Source: Ga0077555 sp041397775
GTDB taxonomy: Bacteria > Pseudomonadota > Alphaproteobacteria > Rhizobiales > Hyphomicrobiaceae
DNA length: 64,000 nucleotides
Direction of reading: 5' to 3'
NCBI GenBank assembly: GCA_041397775.1
Contig: JAWKWB010000007.1
Coordinates: 270,878-334,877, forward strand
Shown here: one piece after another, positions 17,214 through 26,167 of the stretch
Layout of the letters: every line of letters begins with the position of its first letter
Position numbering within the stretch: the first letter of the stretch is position 1
Made by a program: the position numbers and the translations under genes
Notes under the pieces: model-generated
What the model was told of the DNA's origin: nothing
The model's database searches: none
What the model saw: the letters and a program-made list of their open reading frames with translations, nothing else

Positions 17214-17289
17214 AGCCGATGTTCCGCGGGCGCGTCGCTGCACTGCGGCAATTTTTGAGGAAATTCATTGTGTTGCCTGCGAAACTACA

Positions 17290-17318
17290 TTGACCGCCGA
17301 TTGGGCAGTGGATAGCAT
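17290..17318 (+). promoter_or_regulatory. predicted promoter of ihfA
   Basis: TTGACC (17290-17295), a 17-nt spacer and TAGCAT (17313-17318), ending 30 bp before the ihfA start. It would give ihfA expression independent of plsX-fabH. Confidence 0.55.
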
Positions 17319-17348
17319 CGCCCCGTTTTCAAGGGGAGGCGTAGTAAA

Positions 17349-17666
17349 ATGGGCAATAAAACGCTCACGCGGGCAGACCTGGCGGACGCCGTCGTCCGAA
17401 AGATCGGGCTGCCGCGCAACGAGTCGCAGGAGCTGGTGGAGCAGGTGTTGGAGATCATCTCCAGCGAGCTGGCCACCGGTAAGGGCGTCAAGCTGTCGTC
17501 GTTCGGGTCGTTCGGGGTGCGTCAGAAGGGTCAGCGTATCGGCCGCAATCCCAAGACGGGCGAAGAGGTGCCGATTACGCCCAGGCGGGTGCTGGTGTTC
17601 CGGGCCAGCAACATCATGAAGTCCAAAGTCAATTCAGGCGTCGGACGCAGGAAGGCAGCGGAGTAG
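17349..17666 (+). CDS. ihfA: integration host factor subunit alpha
   Basis: The product has 105 residues, an HU/IHF-fold DNA-bending protein. It carries the signature GKGVKLSSFGSFGVRQKGQR and GRNPKTGEEVPITPRRVLVF, whose beta-arm proline lies in the GRNPKTG loop, and the C-terminal alpha-subunit extension. IHF (alpha plus beta) bends DNA sharply at specific sites and assists recombination, replication and transcription. ATG 17349 follows AAGGGGAGG. Position after plsX-fabH and before a MerR-like gene is the standard alphaproteobacterial order, which supports the alpha rather than beta assignment. The beta subunit is not in this window. Confidence 0.94.
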   Translation: MGNKTLTRADLADAVVRKIGLPRNESQELVEQVLEIISSELATGKGVKLSSFGSFGVRQKGQRIGRNPKTGEEVPITPRRVLVFRASNIMKSKVNSGVGRRKAAE

Positions 17667-17726
17667 CGGTTTGAGGCCGCAAGGCGCGCCCGACTGAGCC
17701 GGCACGAGGAAAGTGGGTCGGCTGAA

Positions 17727-18272
17727 ATGGTCAAGTCCGCAGAGGCATTTCGAACCATCAGCGAGGTTGCTGAGGAGCTCGATGTGCCCAAGCACGTGCT
17801 TCGGTTCTGGGAAGTGAAGTTCACCCACGTCCGCCCGATGAAGCGGGGGGGAGGGCGACGCTATTACCGTCCCGAGGACGTCGAGCTGTTGCGCGGTATC
17901 CGCCATCTGCTCTACCGCGAGGGTTACACCATTCGCGGTGTGCAGAAGATCCTGCGCGAGCAGGGCGCTGATCCCGTGAAGCAACGCGGCCTCCTCGCGG
18001 CAGCCGCGAGCGCTGCCGGCGTGGTACCGGCAGGGCAAGCGCCAGCAGCCGCGCCATCGGCTCCGGCCTCGGCTGCGCCCAAGCGGCGCGCGAATGCGGC
18101 TGCCCCCAAGGGGCCAGTCGACGGGGCGACACGTCCCGTCGCGCTGGACGACGTCGTGGGCAATGCCATTGCCGCCCTGCAGCAGTGCCAGGAAATCTTG
18201 CGCGCGGCGCGCGCGGCTTCGGGCGGAAAGAAGACTGCGAAGTCTGGCAAACCTCTGAGTGCTGCGGGATGA
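17727..18272 (+). CDS. MerR-family transcriptional regulator
   Basis: The product has 181 residues. The winged helix-turn-helix is at the N-terminus (FRTISEVAEELDVPKHVLRF, about 8-27, then YYRPEDVELLRGIRHLLYREGYT). A helix follows (RGVQKILREQG). The remainder is a low-complexity Ala/Pro linker and a short C-terminal helix (DDVVGNAIAALQQCQEILRAARA). There are no metal-binding Cys residues, so it is not a metal sensor. The conserved position after ihfA suggests a housekeeping role, but its targets are unknown to me. ATG 17727; its stop overlaps the start of the next gene (ATGA), indicating translational coupling. Confidence 0.88.
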   Translation: MVKSAEAFRTISEVAEELDVPKHVLRFWEVKFTHVRPMKRGGGRRYYRPEDVELLRGIRHLLYREGYTIRGVQKILREQGADPVKQRGLLAAAASAAGVVPAGQAPAAAPSAPASAAPKRRANAAAPKGPVDGATRPVALDDVVGNAIAALQQCQEILRAARAASGGKKTAKSGKPLSAAG

Positions 18273-19021
18273 TCACCCCGCGCACGGGCATCGTCGTGTG
18301 GTTCGCCACGCTCGATGCCGTGCAGTCGGCAGCCGTCCTGGCGATTTGGGGCGCGCGCATGGGAAACGGCAGCCCCGAACCCGTTGGCGTGTCTGAATCG
18401 AGCAGCGAAGCGGCGGCACGGCACGGCGAGCGCCGGGCGGCCTATGCACTGTTGCGCCTGCTCCTGGCCAAGGAGGTCGGCCGAGAATGTGCGGCCCTCC
18501 CGATCATGCGCACGCCCGGCGGCAAGCCCCGGTTGGCTGGGGCGGACATCGCGTTCAATCTGTCGCGGAGCGGCGATCTGCTGGCGATCGGCCTGTCCGG
18601 CGTGGGCCCCGTCGGCATCGACATCGAACGCCGCCGGCCGATCAAGGCCGCACCGCATCGCCAGGCCCGGATCGTGGCGGCGGGCGAGGCGATTGCATCG
18701 GGGCGCGCTTTGCCCGTTGCCCCGGAAGACGCCGAGGCGTCCTATCTTCAAGCCTGGGTGCGGCTCGAGGCGCTGGCCAAGGCCACCGGCGAGGGGATCG
18801 GAACCCTGCTGACGCGATTGGGCATCATCGGTGGCGCCGCGCAGACCGCGGCACAGCCCGGCGAGGCCTGGCGCATCGAGGATCTCGAGCCCGGCGACGG
18901 CCTTTTCGCGGCCCTGGCCTGTCCACGGTCCCAAGGATGTGTGACGGCCCACTGGCTACCGGCCGACATCGCGGCATTTTTCGCCGATCCGCACGGATTG
19001 CGGCATCGACCATCGGGGTGA
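18269..19021 (+). CDS. 4'-phosphopantetheinyl transferase superfamily protein
   Basis: The product has 250 residues with Sfp-type motifs: GGKPRL (84-89), FNLSRSGD (96-103, where the usual NxSHS has become NLSRS), GIDIERRR (116-123) with the Mg-binding Asp, and WVRLEALAKATGEG (163-176) with W163, E167 and K171 of the W-x-x-x-E-A-x-x-K signature. Such enzymes move phosphopantetheine from CoA to carrier proteins. The Arg in place of the second His of the SHS motif is a deviation. No polyketide or peptide synthetase lies nearby, so its carrier protein could be the fatty-acid ACP or a remote system. Start ATG overlaps the regulator's stop. Confidence 0.85.
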   Translation: MITPRTGIVVWFATLDAVQSAAVLAIWGARMGNGSPEPVGVSESSSEAAARHGERRAAYALLRLLLAKEVGRECAALPIMRTPGGKPRLAGADIAFNLSRSGDLLAIGLSGVGPVGIDIERRRPIKAAPHRQARIVAAGEAIASGRALPVAPEDAEASYLQAWVRLEALAKATGEGIGTLLTRLGIIGGAAQTAAQPGEAWRIEDLEPGDGLFAALACPRSQGCVTAHWLPADIAAFFADPHGLRHRPSG

Positions 19022-19133
19022 TCGCAAATCTGTCCCCATCGAAGCCCAAGTTGGTATGGACTCGTGGCCCGATTTCGCGTAAACGCACCCTCGCTGTCGG
19101 CGCAAGGCGCATGCCTTGGCCCTCCGGCTCTAT

Positions 19134-19208
19134 TCCGCGGTAGCTCAATGGTAGAGCAACCGGCTGTTAACCGGTTGGTTGCAGGTTCGAGTCCTGCCCG
19201 CGGAGCCA
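19134..19208 (+). tRNA. tRNA-Asn (anticodon GTT)
   Basis: A 75-nt cloverleaf with encoded CCA. The acceptor arm TCCGCGG (19134-19140) pairs with CCGCGGA (19198-19204). The D-arm is TAGCTCAATGGTAGAGCA, the anticodon loop CTGTTAA gives GTT, and the T-arm contains GGTTCGAGTCC. No duplicated 3' end that would mark an integration site is visible downstream. Confidence 0.97.
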
Positions 19209-19422
19209 GAATTCATCATTTCACGACATCCCGGCCTTTTCGCAGGACGCGAACGTTTCGGCGTCGCATCCATCGGGCGTTTCGCGCGCCCATGCCCGGA
19301 CTTCGCATGCCCGGACTTTGCCCTTGCTGACGGCTGAACGGCGCGGCAACATCGCGGGCGTCCAACGAACGATCCGGGCCGGCCGACGGCGCCCGGTCCA
19401 ATTTCGCGAAAGTCGAACCTCT

Positions 19423-20286
19423 ATGACAGCTCCCGAACGATTGCGCGCGCTGCTGGCCAAGCCAGGCTTCGTCGTCATGCCGGCCGTGTGGGACGGCCTG
19501 AGCGCCAAGATGGCCGCCGCCGCCGGATACGAGACAGCCTTCCTTTCGGGTTCCTGCGTGGCGGCGAGCCGGCTGGGTGGCCCCGATCTCGACCTCCTCT
19601 CGTTCGCGGAGATGTTCGACAGCTTCAACATGGTGCGCGGTGCCGCTCCCGACACGCTGGTGCTGGCGGATGGCGACCACGGCTATGGCAACGCCATGAA
19701 CGTGCAGCGCACGGTGAAGGCCTATGGCCGGGCGGGCGCTGCCGCCGTGCTGATCGAAGACAAGATCACGCCGCGCGCGCTCACTTCGGCGGGCAAGCCC
19801 TGCCTGCCGCGCGACGAGGCCGTGATGAAGATCCGCGCGGCCGTTCAGGCCGCCAGGGAATCCGGAATACTCGTGCTGGCGCGGACGGACTGCCGCCCCA
19901 CGCAGGGCATCGACGAGGCCGTGGCCCGCATCGAGCTGTTTGCCAAGGAAGGGGCCGACATCTTCCTGCTGGATTCGCCCGCCGACGAGGGCGAGATCCA
20001 TCGCGCCATCGCCGCCACCGGCGGCAAGCCGTCGTTCGCCGTATTGTCGCCGGGGGCCCCGCGTGCCACCCCCGACCGCAAGCGCTCCGAGGAGCTGGGC
20101 TTCAAGATCGGCACCTATCCGACCGCGATGCTGTCGCCGGCGGCTGCAGGAATCAAGGCAGGGCTCGCCGCACTCGTGGCCGGCGAGGCCGAAGCCGGCA
20201 GCGCGCTGCCGCCGCCCGAGTTGCGAACGCTGCTCGGCTATCCCGACTACGATGCGGCGGCCAAGCCGTTCATCGTCAATCGCTGA
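19423..20286 (+). CDS. isocitrate lyase / PEP mutase superfamily protein (oxaloacetate decarboxylase-like)
   Basis: The product has 287 residues of the PEP mutase/isocitrate lyase TIM-barrel superfamily. It has the metal and phosphate site LVLADGDHGYGNAMNV (D83, D85) and the conserved VLIEDKITP (IED at 111-113). The KKCGH/KRCGH loop with the catalytic Cys of isocitrate and methylisocitrate lyases is absent, replaced by KITPRALTSAGK. This points to a carboxy-acid lyase or oxaloacetate decarboxylase-like subgroup. It is first of a three-gene plus-strand set with an amidohydrolase (28 bp gap) and an SDR (68 bp gap), so it probably belongs to a catabolic route for a small carboxylic acid or its lactone. 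Confidence 0.85.
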   Translation: MTAPERLRALLAKPGFVVMPAVWDGLSAKMAAAAGYETAFLSGSCVAASRLGGPDLDLLSFAEMFDSFNMVRGAAPDTLVLADGDHGYGNAMNVQRTVKAYGRAGAAAVLIEDKITPRALTSAGKPCLPRDEAVMKIRAAVQAARESGILVLARTDCRPTQGIDEAVARIELFAKEGADIFLLDSPADEGEIHRAIAATGGKPSFAVLSPGAPRATPDRKRSEELGFKIGTYPTAMLSPAAAGIKAGLAALVAGEAEAGSALPPPELRTLLGYPDYDAAAKPFIVNR

Positions 20287-20313
20287 TCGGGCAAGGCCTG
20301 GGAGACCACGGAC

Positions 20314-21156
20314 ATGATGATCATCGACGCGCAGGTGCATGCCTATGAGCGCGACCGGCCCGGGCGTCCCTGGGCGGCCGTGCTGCACGGACCGCCGGAA
20401 GTGACGGGCGACGACATGGTCATGGCGATGGACGAGGTCGGCGTCGACGCCGCCATCCTCGTCTCGCCCTTCACCATGTACCGCTATGACGCGAGCTACG
20501 CGATCGACGTCCATAAGGCTCATCCCGGGCGTTTTGCGCTGGTCAAGCCGGTCGATCCCACCGACGTGGCCGTGGCCGATACGATTGCCGCGTGGAAGGA
20601 GCAGCCCGGCGCCATCGCCGTGCGCATCATGCTCAATCGTGGCCATTCGACCGATCCGGCCGACCCCGGCTTGAACCGCGTGTTCGCCGCGGCTGCCGCG
20701 TCCGGCCTGCCGGTCAATCTGCTGTGCTGGGGGCGTCTCGATCAGGCCCTGGAGATGGCACGCCGCAACCCGGATACGCGCATCGTCATCGACCATCTGG
20801 GACTGCACCATCCCTTCGAGCCGCCGGTGTTCGAGGCGCCCTGGGCCGACCTGCCGAAGGTGCTGAAGCTCGCGTCGCTGGACAATGTCGCCATCAAGAT
20901 CACGGGCGGTTGCACGCTCTCGCGCCAACCCTACCCCTACGCAGACATCTGGGATCCGCTGGCGCGCATCTTCGATGCCTTCGGCCTCGACCGCTGCATG
21001 TGGGGCACGGACTGGACGCGCGCGACCGAGCTGCTCACCTACGCGCAGGGGGTCGAGCCGTTCCGGCAAACCGAGCGGCTGTCGGCCTCCGACAAGGCCA
21101 GGCTGATGGGCGGCACGCTGCAGAGCATCTACGGCTGGAAGCCAGAGCGCGCCTGA
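20314..21156 (+). CDS. amidohydrolase family protein (Amidohydro_2 / PDC lactonase-like)
   Basis: The product has 280 residues of the Amidohydrolase_2 group, which includes ring-cleavage hydrolases, lactonases and decarboxylases. The N-terminus IIDAQVHAYERD holds a Q-V-H in place of the HxH metal pair, as in the lactonase-like members. Later landmarks are VIDHLGLHHP, VAIKITGGCTLS and DRCMWGTDWTR, the last with the terminal active-site Asp. Located between an ICL/PEP-mutase-like gene and an SDR, it likely hydrolyses a lactone or cyclic intermediate in the same pathway. The specific substrate cannot be named. The start is ATG ATG at 20314; either codon would do. Confidence 0.85.
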   Translation: MMIIDAQVHAYERDRPGRPWAAVLHGPPEVTGDDMVMAMDEVGVDAAILVSPFTMYRYDASYAIDVHKAHPGRFALVKPVDPTDVAVADTIAAWKEQPGAIAVRIMLNRGHSTDPADPGLNRVFAAAAASGLPVNLLCWGRLDQALEMARRNPDTRIVIDHLGLHHPFEPPVFEAPWADLPKVLKLASLDNVAIKITGGCTLSRQPYPYADIWDPLARIFDAFGLDRCMWGTDWTRATELLTYAQGVEPFRQTERLSASDKARLMGGTLQSIYGWKPERA

Positions 21157-21223
21157 AGTCGCAGGGGCGCCGATCCGGCGGGCAGGACGAGCAGGACCAA
21201 CACGAGAGAGAAGGCAGGAAACG

Positions 21224-22006
<783 letters not shown>

Positions 22007-22012
22007 CGCGAG

Positions 22013-22054
22013 GCATCGCGCGGTGCGTCGTCGTGAGGCGCCGCCGCGCGATGC
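22013..22054 (+). terminator. hairpin after the SDR gene, possible terminator
   Basis: A perfect 11-bp stem (GCATCGCGCGG at 22013-22023, CCGCGCGATGC at 22044-22054) starts 7 bp after the stop. There is no T-run, so termination would need Rho or the hairpin may only protect the mRNA end. Confidence 0.4.
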
Positions 22055-22114
22055 GAATGTCATCTCTCCGCCCAACCCGCGTGTTAGGGGCATTGGCAGT
22101 GAACGGCGTATTGG

Positions 22115-22192
22115 CTAGTGTGGCTCACCTCACGTTCGGCCTCCGATCGCGCCTTGGGGCGTTGCCGAACGTCGAGGACAGAAGCTACGCTA
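22115..22192. repeat. palindromic repeat, degenerate member of the CTAGTGT family
   Basis: Core arms ACGTTCGGC (22132-22140) and GCCGAACGT (22164-22172). Outer ends CTAGTGTGGCT and AGCTACGCTAG pair with two mismatches. Its end box overlaps the start of the next element. Confidence 0.65.
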
Positions 22193-22267
22193 GTGTAGCG
22201 CATCTGACGTTTGGTACCCGCCAGCGGATAGGTCCACAACCAAACATCAGGTGCAAAAGCTACACTA
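22190..22267. repeat. palindromic repeat, family C
   Basis: The left arm CTAGTGTAGC...CATCTGACGTTTGGT and the right arm ACCAAACATCAGGTGC...AGCTACACTA match the family C elements at 59422 and 59587, with a different loop. Confidence 0.85.
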
Positions 22268-22281
22268 AAATCATGGTGTTG

Positions 22282-22358
22282 CTAGTGTTCCACATGGTTC
22301 CGACATTTGCTCTCGGACGCGCCGCAAGGGGATGCAGATGCCGGAACGGGAACACTAG
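22282..22358. repeat. palindromic repeat, family D (diverged)
   Basis: Ends CTAGTGTTCC and GGAACACTAG enclose GGTTCCGACATTTGC and a degenerate GCAGATGCCGGAAC arm. It corresponds to the cleaner family D elements at 59333 and 59497 and lies 48 bp upstream of the asmA-like start. Confidence 0.8.
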
Positions 22359-22406
22359 GCTGCTTTCTTCGATGATGACAGTTCGACCAGGAGCGTAGGC
22401 GACGGC

Positions 22407-25400
22407 ATGCATCGCATACTGCTCGCAATCGGTGGTCTGCTCGTCGGCCTGTTGGCCGCGCTGTTCATCGCGCCGGTATTCATCGACTGGAACCGTTATC
22501 GTGGTGTCCTCGAGGAAGAGGCCACCCGGCTCCTCGGTCGCGAGGTGCGCGTCGGCGGCCGCATCGGCATCCAGTTCCTCCCGACGCCGAGCCTTTCGGT
22601 CCAACAGATCCGTCTGGCCGATACCCAGGCCCTCGTTGGAACGCCGCTGTTCCGCGCCCAGTCCGTGACCATGGGGTTGGCTATCGGCCCGCTGTTCCGC
22701 GGCGATGTCCAGGTCACGCATGTCGAGATGCGCAAGCCCGAGCTGACCCTGGTGCTCGATGGAAAAGGCGGCGGCAACTGGAGCACGTTCGCCGATCGCA
22801 AGTTGCAGGCCGTGCTGGCGCCCAGCAGCATCATCCTCGACGACGTTCGCTTCACCGAAGGCGTCGTCGCCATCCTCGAAAGAGATGGCCGCGAGCGCAC
22901 GCGCATCGAGCGGATCGCCGGGCATCTTTCGGCGGCCGATTTAGAGGGGCCATACCGCGTTGCGGCCAGCTTCGACTACCGCGGCACCGTCGGCGAAATG
23001 AAACTTGGCACGGCACGGGCGGACGCGGACGGGGCGGTGCGTCTGAAGGCGGCTGTGACGATCCCAGGCGCCAGGCAGACGCTGTCCTTCGATGGCGTGG
23101 CCCGTGACGTACTATCCCGCCCGCATATGCAAGGCCTGGTGAAGGCCCGCATCGACCAGGGCGCCAAGCCCGAGGCAGCGAACGCCGCAGATACCGCATT
23201 CGAGATCGGCGGCCAGCTCACCGCCGATACGTCCGGGGCACTGTTGCGCGCGCTCACCGTCTCGTTCGAGCGCGCGGGACGCCCGCAGCTCGCCAGCGGC
23301 GAAGCCCGCATGGTCTGGGGTGGGAAGCCGTCGCTCGACGTGGGGCTGCAATCGCGTTGGATCGATTTCGACAGCCTCGGGCTCTCGCCACCGGGAACGC
23401 CGCTTGCCACGCGCGGTCAGGCCTTTGCCGATGCGCTGCGTGGTGCCCTGCCGGCGGACGGTGCCGTGCGCGTGCGCGTGAACCTCGATCAGGCGACCTT
23501 CGGCGGCGAAATCATCAGTGTCGTGGACCTCGCGATGACGCGCGAGACAGGGCCGCCGGTCGTCACGATGTCGGCCCTGCTGCCCGGTGGCAGCCGCATC
23601 CACCTGGGCGGTACGCTCGATGCGGAAAAGGACCGCACGCGCTTTGCCGGCAAGCTGTCGCTGGGCGGCGCCAGTCTGCGCCGCTTCCTCGTCTGGTCGA
23701 TGGCGACGAAGACGCCGGTCATAGGTGCGGACGGCGCCTTCAGTCTCGACGGCAGCATTTCTCTCGGTGCTGGCCGTTACGCGGTCGAGGGCATGACGGC
23801 GCGCCTTGCCGGCAGCGAGGTCCGCGGCAGCCTGGCCTGGAGCGAGGTTCAAGCCCGCCGCAACGTCAGCATCAGCCTTGCGGGGGCTGAACTCGACCTC
23901 GATGGGCTGCTTGCAGAAGCCCCTACGCTCGACAGTCTCCGCGCGCACCTTTTCGACAGCATCACCTCGGCCCCTGGCCAGCGATTGGCCGATGCCGTGA
24001 CGTTGCGCCTCGATCTGGGCAAGCTGCAACTTGCCGGCCTGGCATTGCGCGACGTGCAGGCCGCCATCGACATCGCAGAGGGGAAACTCGCCGTCTCCCG
24101 CCTGATCGCCGAAGGCCCCGAAGGCTGGTCGATCGACGGCCGGTGCGATCTTGACCGTGGCCCAGGCGGGCGGCTTCAGGGCAACGCGGCCATGGCGCTT
24201 TCTGCCGCGTCTCCCGCGGGTGTTGCGGCCCTTGCCCGTGCTGCGGGACTGACGTCGCCCTGGCTGCCGGCGGCGGATCGCGTCGGTCGTGCGCTGCCTC
24301 TGCAACTGTCCACGCGCGTCAAACTGGAAGGCGCCGAAACGTCCCGCGCAACGGTTTCCATCGACGGCATGCTCGGCCGCACGCACATCGCTGCGAGCAC
24401 GCGCATGTCGGGCCTCGATGCGGCCTGGCGGGACCGCGCCACCGATCTCGCCATGACGCTGACCGGCCGCGATGGGACGGCGCTGGCGGACTTGCTGGGA
24501 ACCGGGCCGCGCCAGGCTGCGGGCAAGGCGACCGACCCCGCGCGCATCGTCCTGCGCGGCATTGGCAAGCCCGGCTCCGGCCTCGAAACCCTGCTCGCGG
24601 CCGAAACCGCCGGCAACGCACTGGAATACCGCGGTCGGATCGCTGTTTCGGAGACCGCGCAGGTCGTGGCGGACGGTCAAGTCGAAATGGCGCTGGGCGA
24701 TGCCGGTCGCATGCTCGCTGCCCTGGGGCTGCCGTTCGAGGGAGCTCTGGCACGCCGTCCCGCGCGCGGTGCGCTGAAGCTGTCGCGCAATCCCTCGCGC
24801 CTGCTGCTCGAGGGAGGCGAACTCGCGATTGCCGAAACACCGACGCGGCTTGCGCTCGAGTTCACCCCGAACGACGCGGGCAGCACCTTGACGGGGAGTG
24901 TCACGTCGCGGACGGCGAGCCTGCCCGCCATCCTCGACGCGTTGACCAGCGCCAGGACGCGGCGCGGCGACACGGCTGCCGACCGCAGCCTGTGGAGTGA
25001 CGATCCGTTCGATCTCGCCCAGTTCGCCGACCTGTCCGTCGACGTCGAGGTCGATGCGGCAGCACTCGATATCGGCGGCGGGGTCTTGATCCACGAGCCC
25101 AAGGCGCACCTCGTCGCCAAGGCCGGCCGCGTCACGCTTTCCCTCACCAGCAATAAGCTTCTCGATGGCGCGTTGAAGGGCGAGATCCGCCTCACGGAAG
25201 CACCCGTCGGCGCCGCTGCCGAGGTCGATGTTTCCATCCGGGGCGCGCGCATCGAAGCCCTGTTTCCAAAAGAGAGCGAAGCGGCCGCCAAGGGCGTGCT
25301 CTCCACAAACCTCCATCTCGCGGGACAGGCCCTGGGCCCGCGCGGACTGATCGCGGCATTGCGCGGCACCGGTGGCCTGGACCTGGGGGCGGGCGAAATG

Positions 25401-26117
25401 CACCGACTGTCGCCAGAGGCGATCGCCCGGGCCACCGAGACCATCTTGGGCAAGGCTGGCGAACTCTCGCCCGAGGACGTCCGTCAGCGGCTGCTCGCGG
25501 CGCTTGCACATGGCACCATGCCGATCCCGCGTGGTCGCATCGGCGTCGAGGTCGCCGACGGCGTCATCCGTCTGGCGCCCTTGAGCCTGGTGTCCGGCCA
25601 CGGCCGCACGACGGGAACGTGGACGATCGATCTGGAATCGATGCGCTACGACGCTGAATGGCGCATCGCGCCGGCCTCCGGATCGGGCGAGACGGGCCGG
25701 GCCAAGGCGGGCCGGCCGCTGCCGGCGATCGTCGTCGTCTATACGGGACCGCTGTCGGCTGTTGCGCGCGCCGAACCGCGCCTGCAATCGGAGGACTTCG
25801 AGCGCGAGTTGGTCGTGCGCAAGATGGAGCGCGACTTGGCTGAACTCGAGCGCCTGCGCAAGCTCGACGAGGAGCGGGCACGCCAGGAGATCGAACGGCA
25901 AAGACGCCTCGAGTTGGAGCGGCAGCGCCAACAGAACGAGGAGCGGCTACGCCTCGAGCGCGAGCGCGCCAATGCGCTACAGCCCGGCACTGTCGAGCCG
26001 CAGCGGGCGGCGCCCCTGCCTCCGCGCAACCGCACCGATCTGGCGCCGAACGCGCCGGGGCCGGGACTTCAGCCGTCCCTGCCGGCGCTGCCCACGGCCG
26101 TGCCCAACCTGCGATAA
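22407..26117 (+). CDS. AsmA-family protein
   Basis: The product has 1236 residues. It begins with an N-terminal transmembrane anchor (RILLAIGGLLVGLLAALFIAP, about 3-23) and the AsmA domain start FIDWNRYRGVLEEEATRLLGREV. Long beta-rich periplasmic sequence follows, with an AsmA_2 region late (IEALFPKESEAAAKGVLSTNLHLAG, then GTGGLDLGAGEMHRL). The tail is a charged coiled coil (about 1120-1190, ERDLAELERLRKLDEERARQE) and a Pro-rich end. AsmA-like proteins are bridge-type lipid-transfer or envelope-assembly factors that span toward the outer membrane. ATG 22407 has GGAGCG upstream; an island of palindromes occupies the preceding 290 bp. Nothing suggests truncation. Confidence 0.9.
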   Translation: MHRILLAIGGLLVGLLAALFIAPVFIDWNRYRGVLEEEATRLLGREVRVGGRIGIQFLPTPSLSVQQIRLADTQALVGTPLFRAQSVTMGLAIGPLFRGDVQVTHVEMRKPELTLVLDGKGGGNWSTFADRKLQAVLAPSSIILDDVRFTEGVVAILERDGRERTRIERIAGHLSAADLEGPYRVAASFDYRGTVGEMKLGTARADADGAVRLKAAVTIPGARQTLSFDGVARDVLSRPHMQGLVKARIDQGAKPEAANAADTAFEIGGQLTADTSGALLRALTVSFERAGRPQLASGEARMVWGGKPSLDVGLQSRWIDFDSLGLSPPGTPLATRGQAFADALRGALPADGAVRVRVNLDQATFGGEIISVVDLAMTRETGPPVVTMSALLPGGSRIHLGGTLDAEKDRTRFAGKLSLGGASLRRFLVWSMATKTPVIGADGAFSLDGSISLGAGRYAVEGMTARLAGSEVRGSLAWSEVQARRNVSISLAGAELDLDGLLAEAPTLDSLRAHLFDSITSAPGQRLADAVTLRLDLGKLQLAGLALRDVQAAIDIAEGKLAVSRLIAEGPEGWSIDGRCDLDRGPGGRLQGNAAMALSAASPAGVAALARAAGLTSPWLPAADRVGRALPLQLSTRVKLEGAETSRATVSIDGMLGRTHIAASTRMSGLDAAWRDRATDLAMTLTGRDGTALADLLGTGPRQAAGKATDPARIVLRGIGKPGSGLETLLAAETAGNALEYRGRIAVSETAQVVADGQVEMALGDAGRMLAALGLPFEGALARRPARGALKLSRNPSRLLLEGGELAIAETPTRLALEFTPNDAGSTLTGSVTSRTASLPAILDALTSARTRRGDTAADRSLWSDDPFDLAQFADLSVDVEVDAAALDIGGGVLIHEPKAHLVAKAGRVTLSLTSNKLLDGALKGEIRLTEAPVGAAAEVDVSIRGARIEALFPKESEAAAKGVLSTNLHLAGQALGPRGLIAALRGTGGLDLGAGEMHRLSPEAIARATETILGKAGELSPEDVRQRLLAALAHGTMPIPRGRIGVEVADGVIRLAPLSLVSGHGRTTGTWTIDLESMRYDAEWRIAPASGSGETGRAKAGRPLPAIVVVYTGPLSAVARAEPRLQSEDFERELVVRKMERDLAELERLRKLDEERARQEIERQRRLELERQRQQNEERLRLERERANALQPGTVEPQRAAPLPPRNRTDLAPNAPGPGLQPSLPALPTAVPNLR

Positions 26118-26167
26118 GAGCCCCGTCGCCGCCCCGCGGTCTCGCGGCCCTGGCAGCTTGGGGCCGC

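Noticed and set aside
15006..17243. 745-residue minus-strand frame across plsX and fabH
   Set aside because: Antisense shadow of two unmistakable housekeeping genes on the plus strand; His/Arg-rich product typical of such shadows.
22760..25931. Long minus-strand frames across the AsmA gene
   Set aside because: No family likeness; a consequence of high third-position GC in the plus-strand gene.
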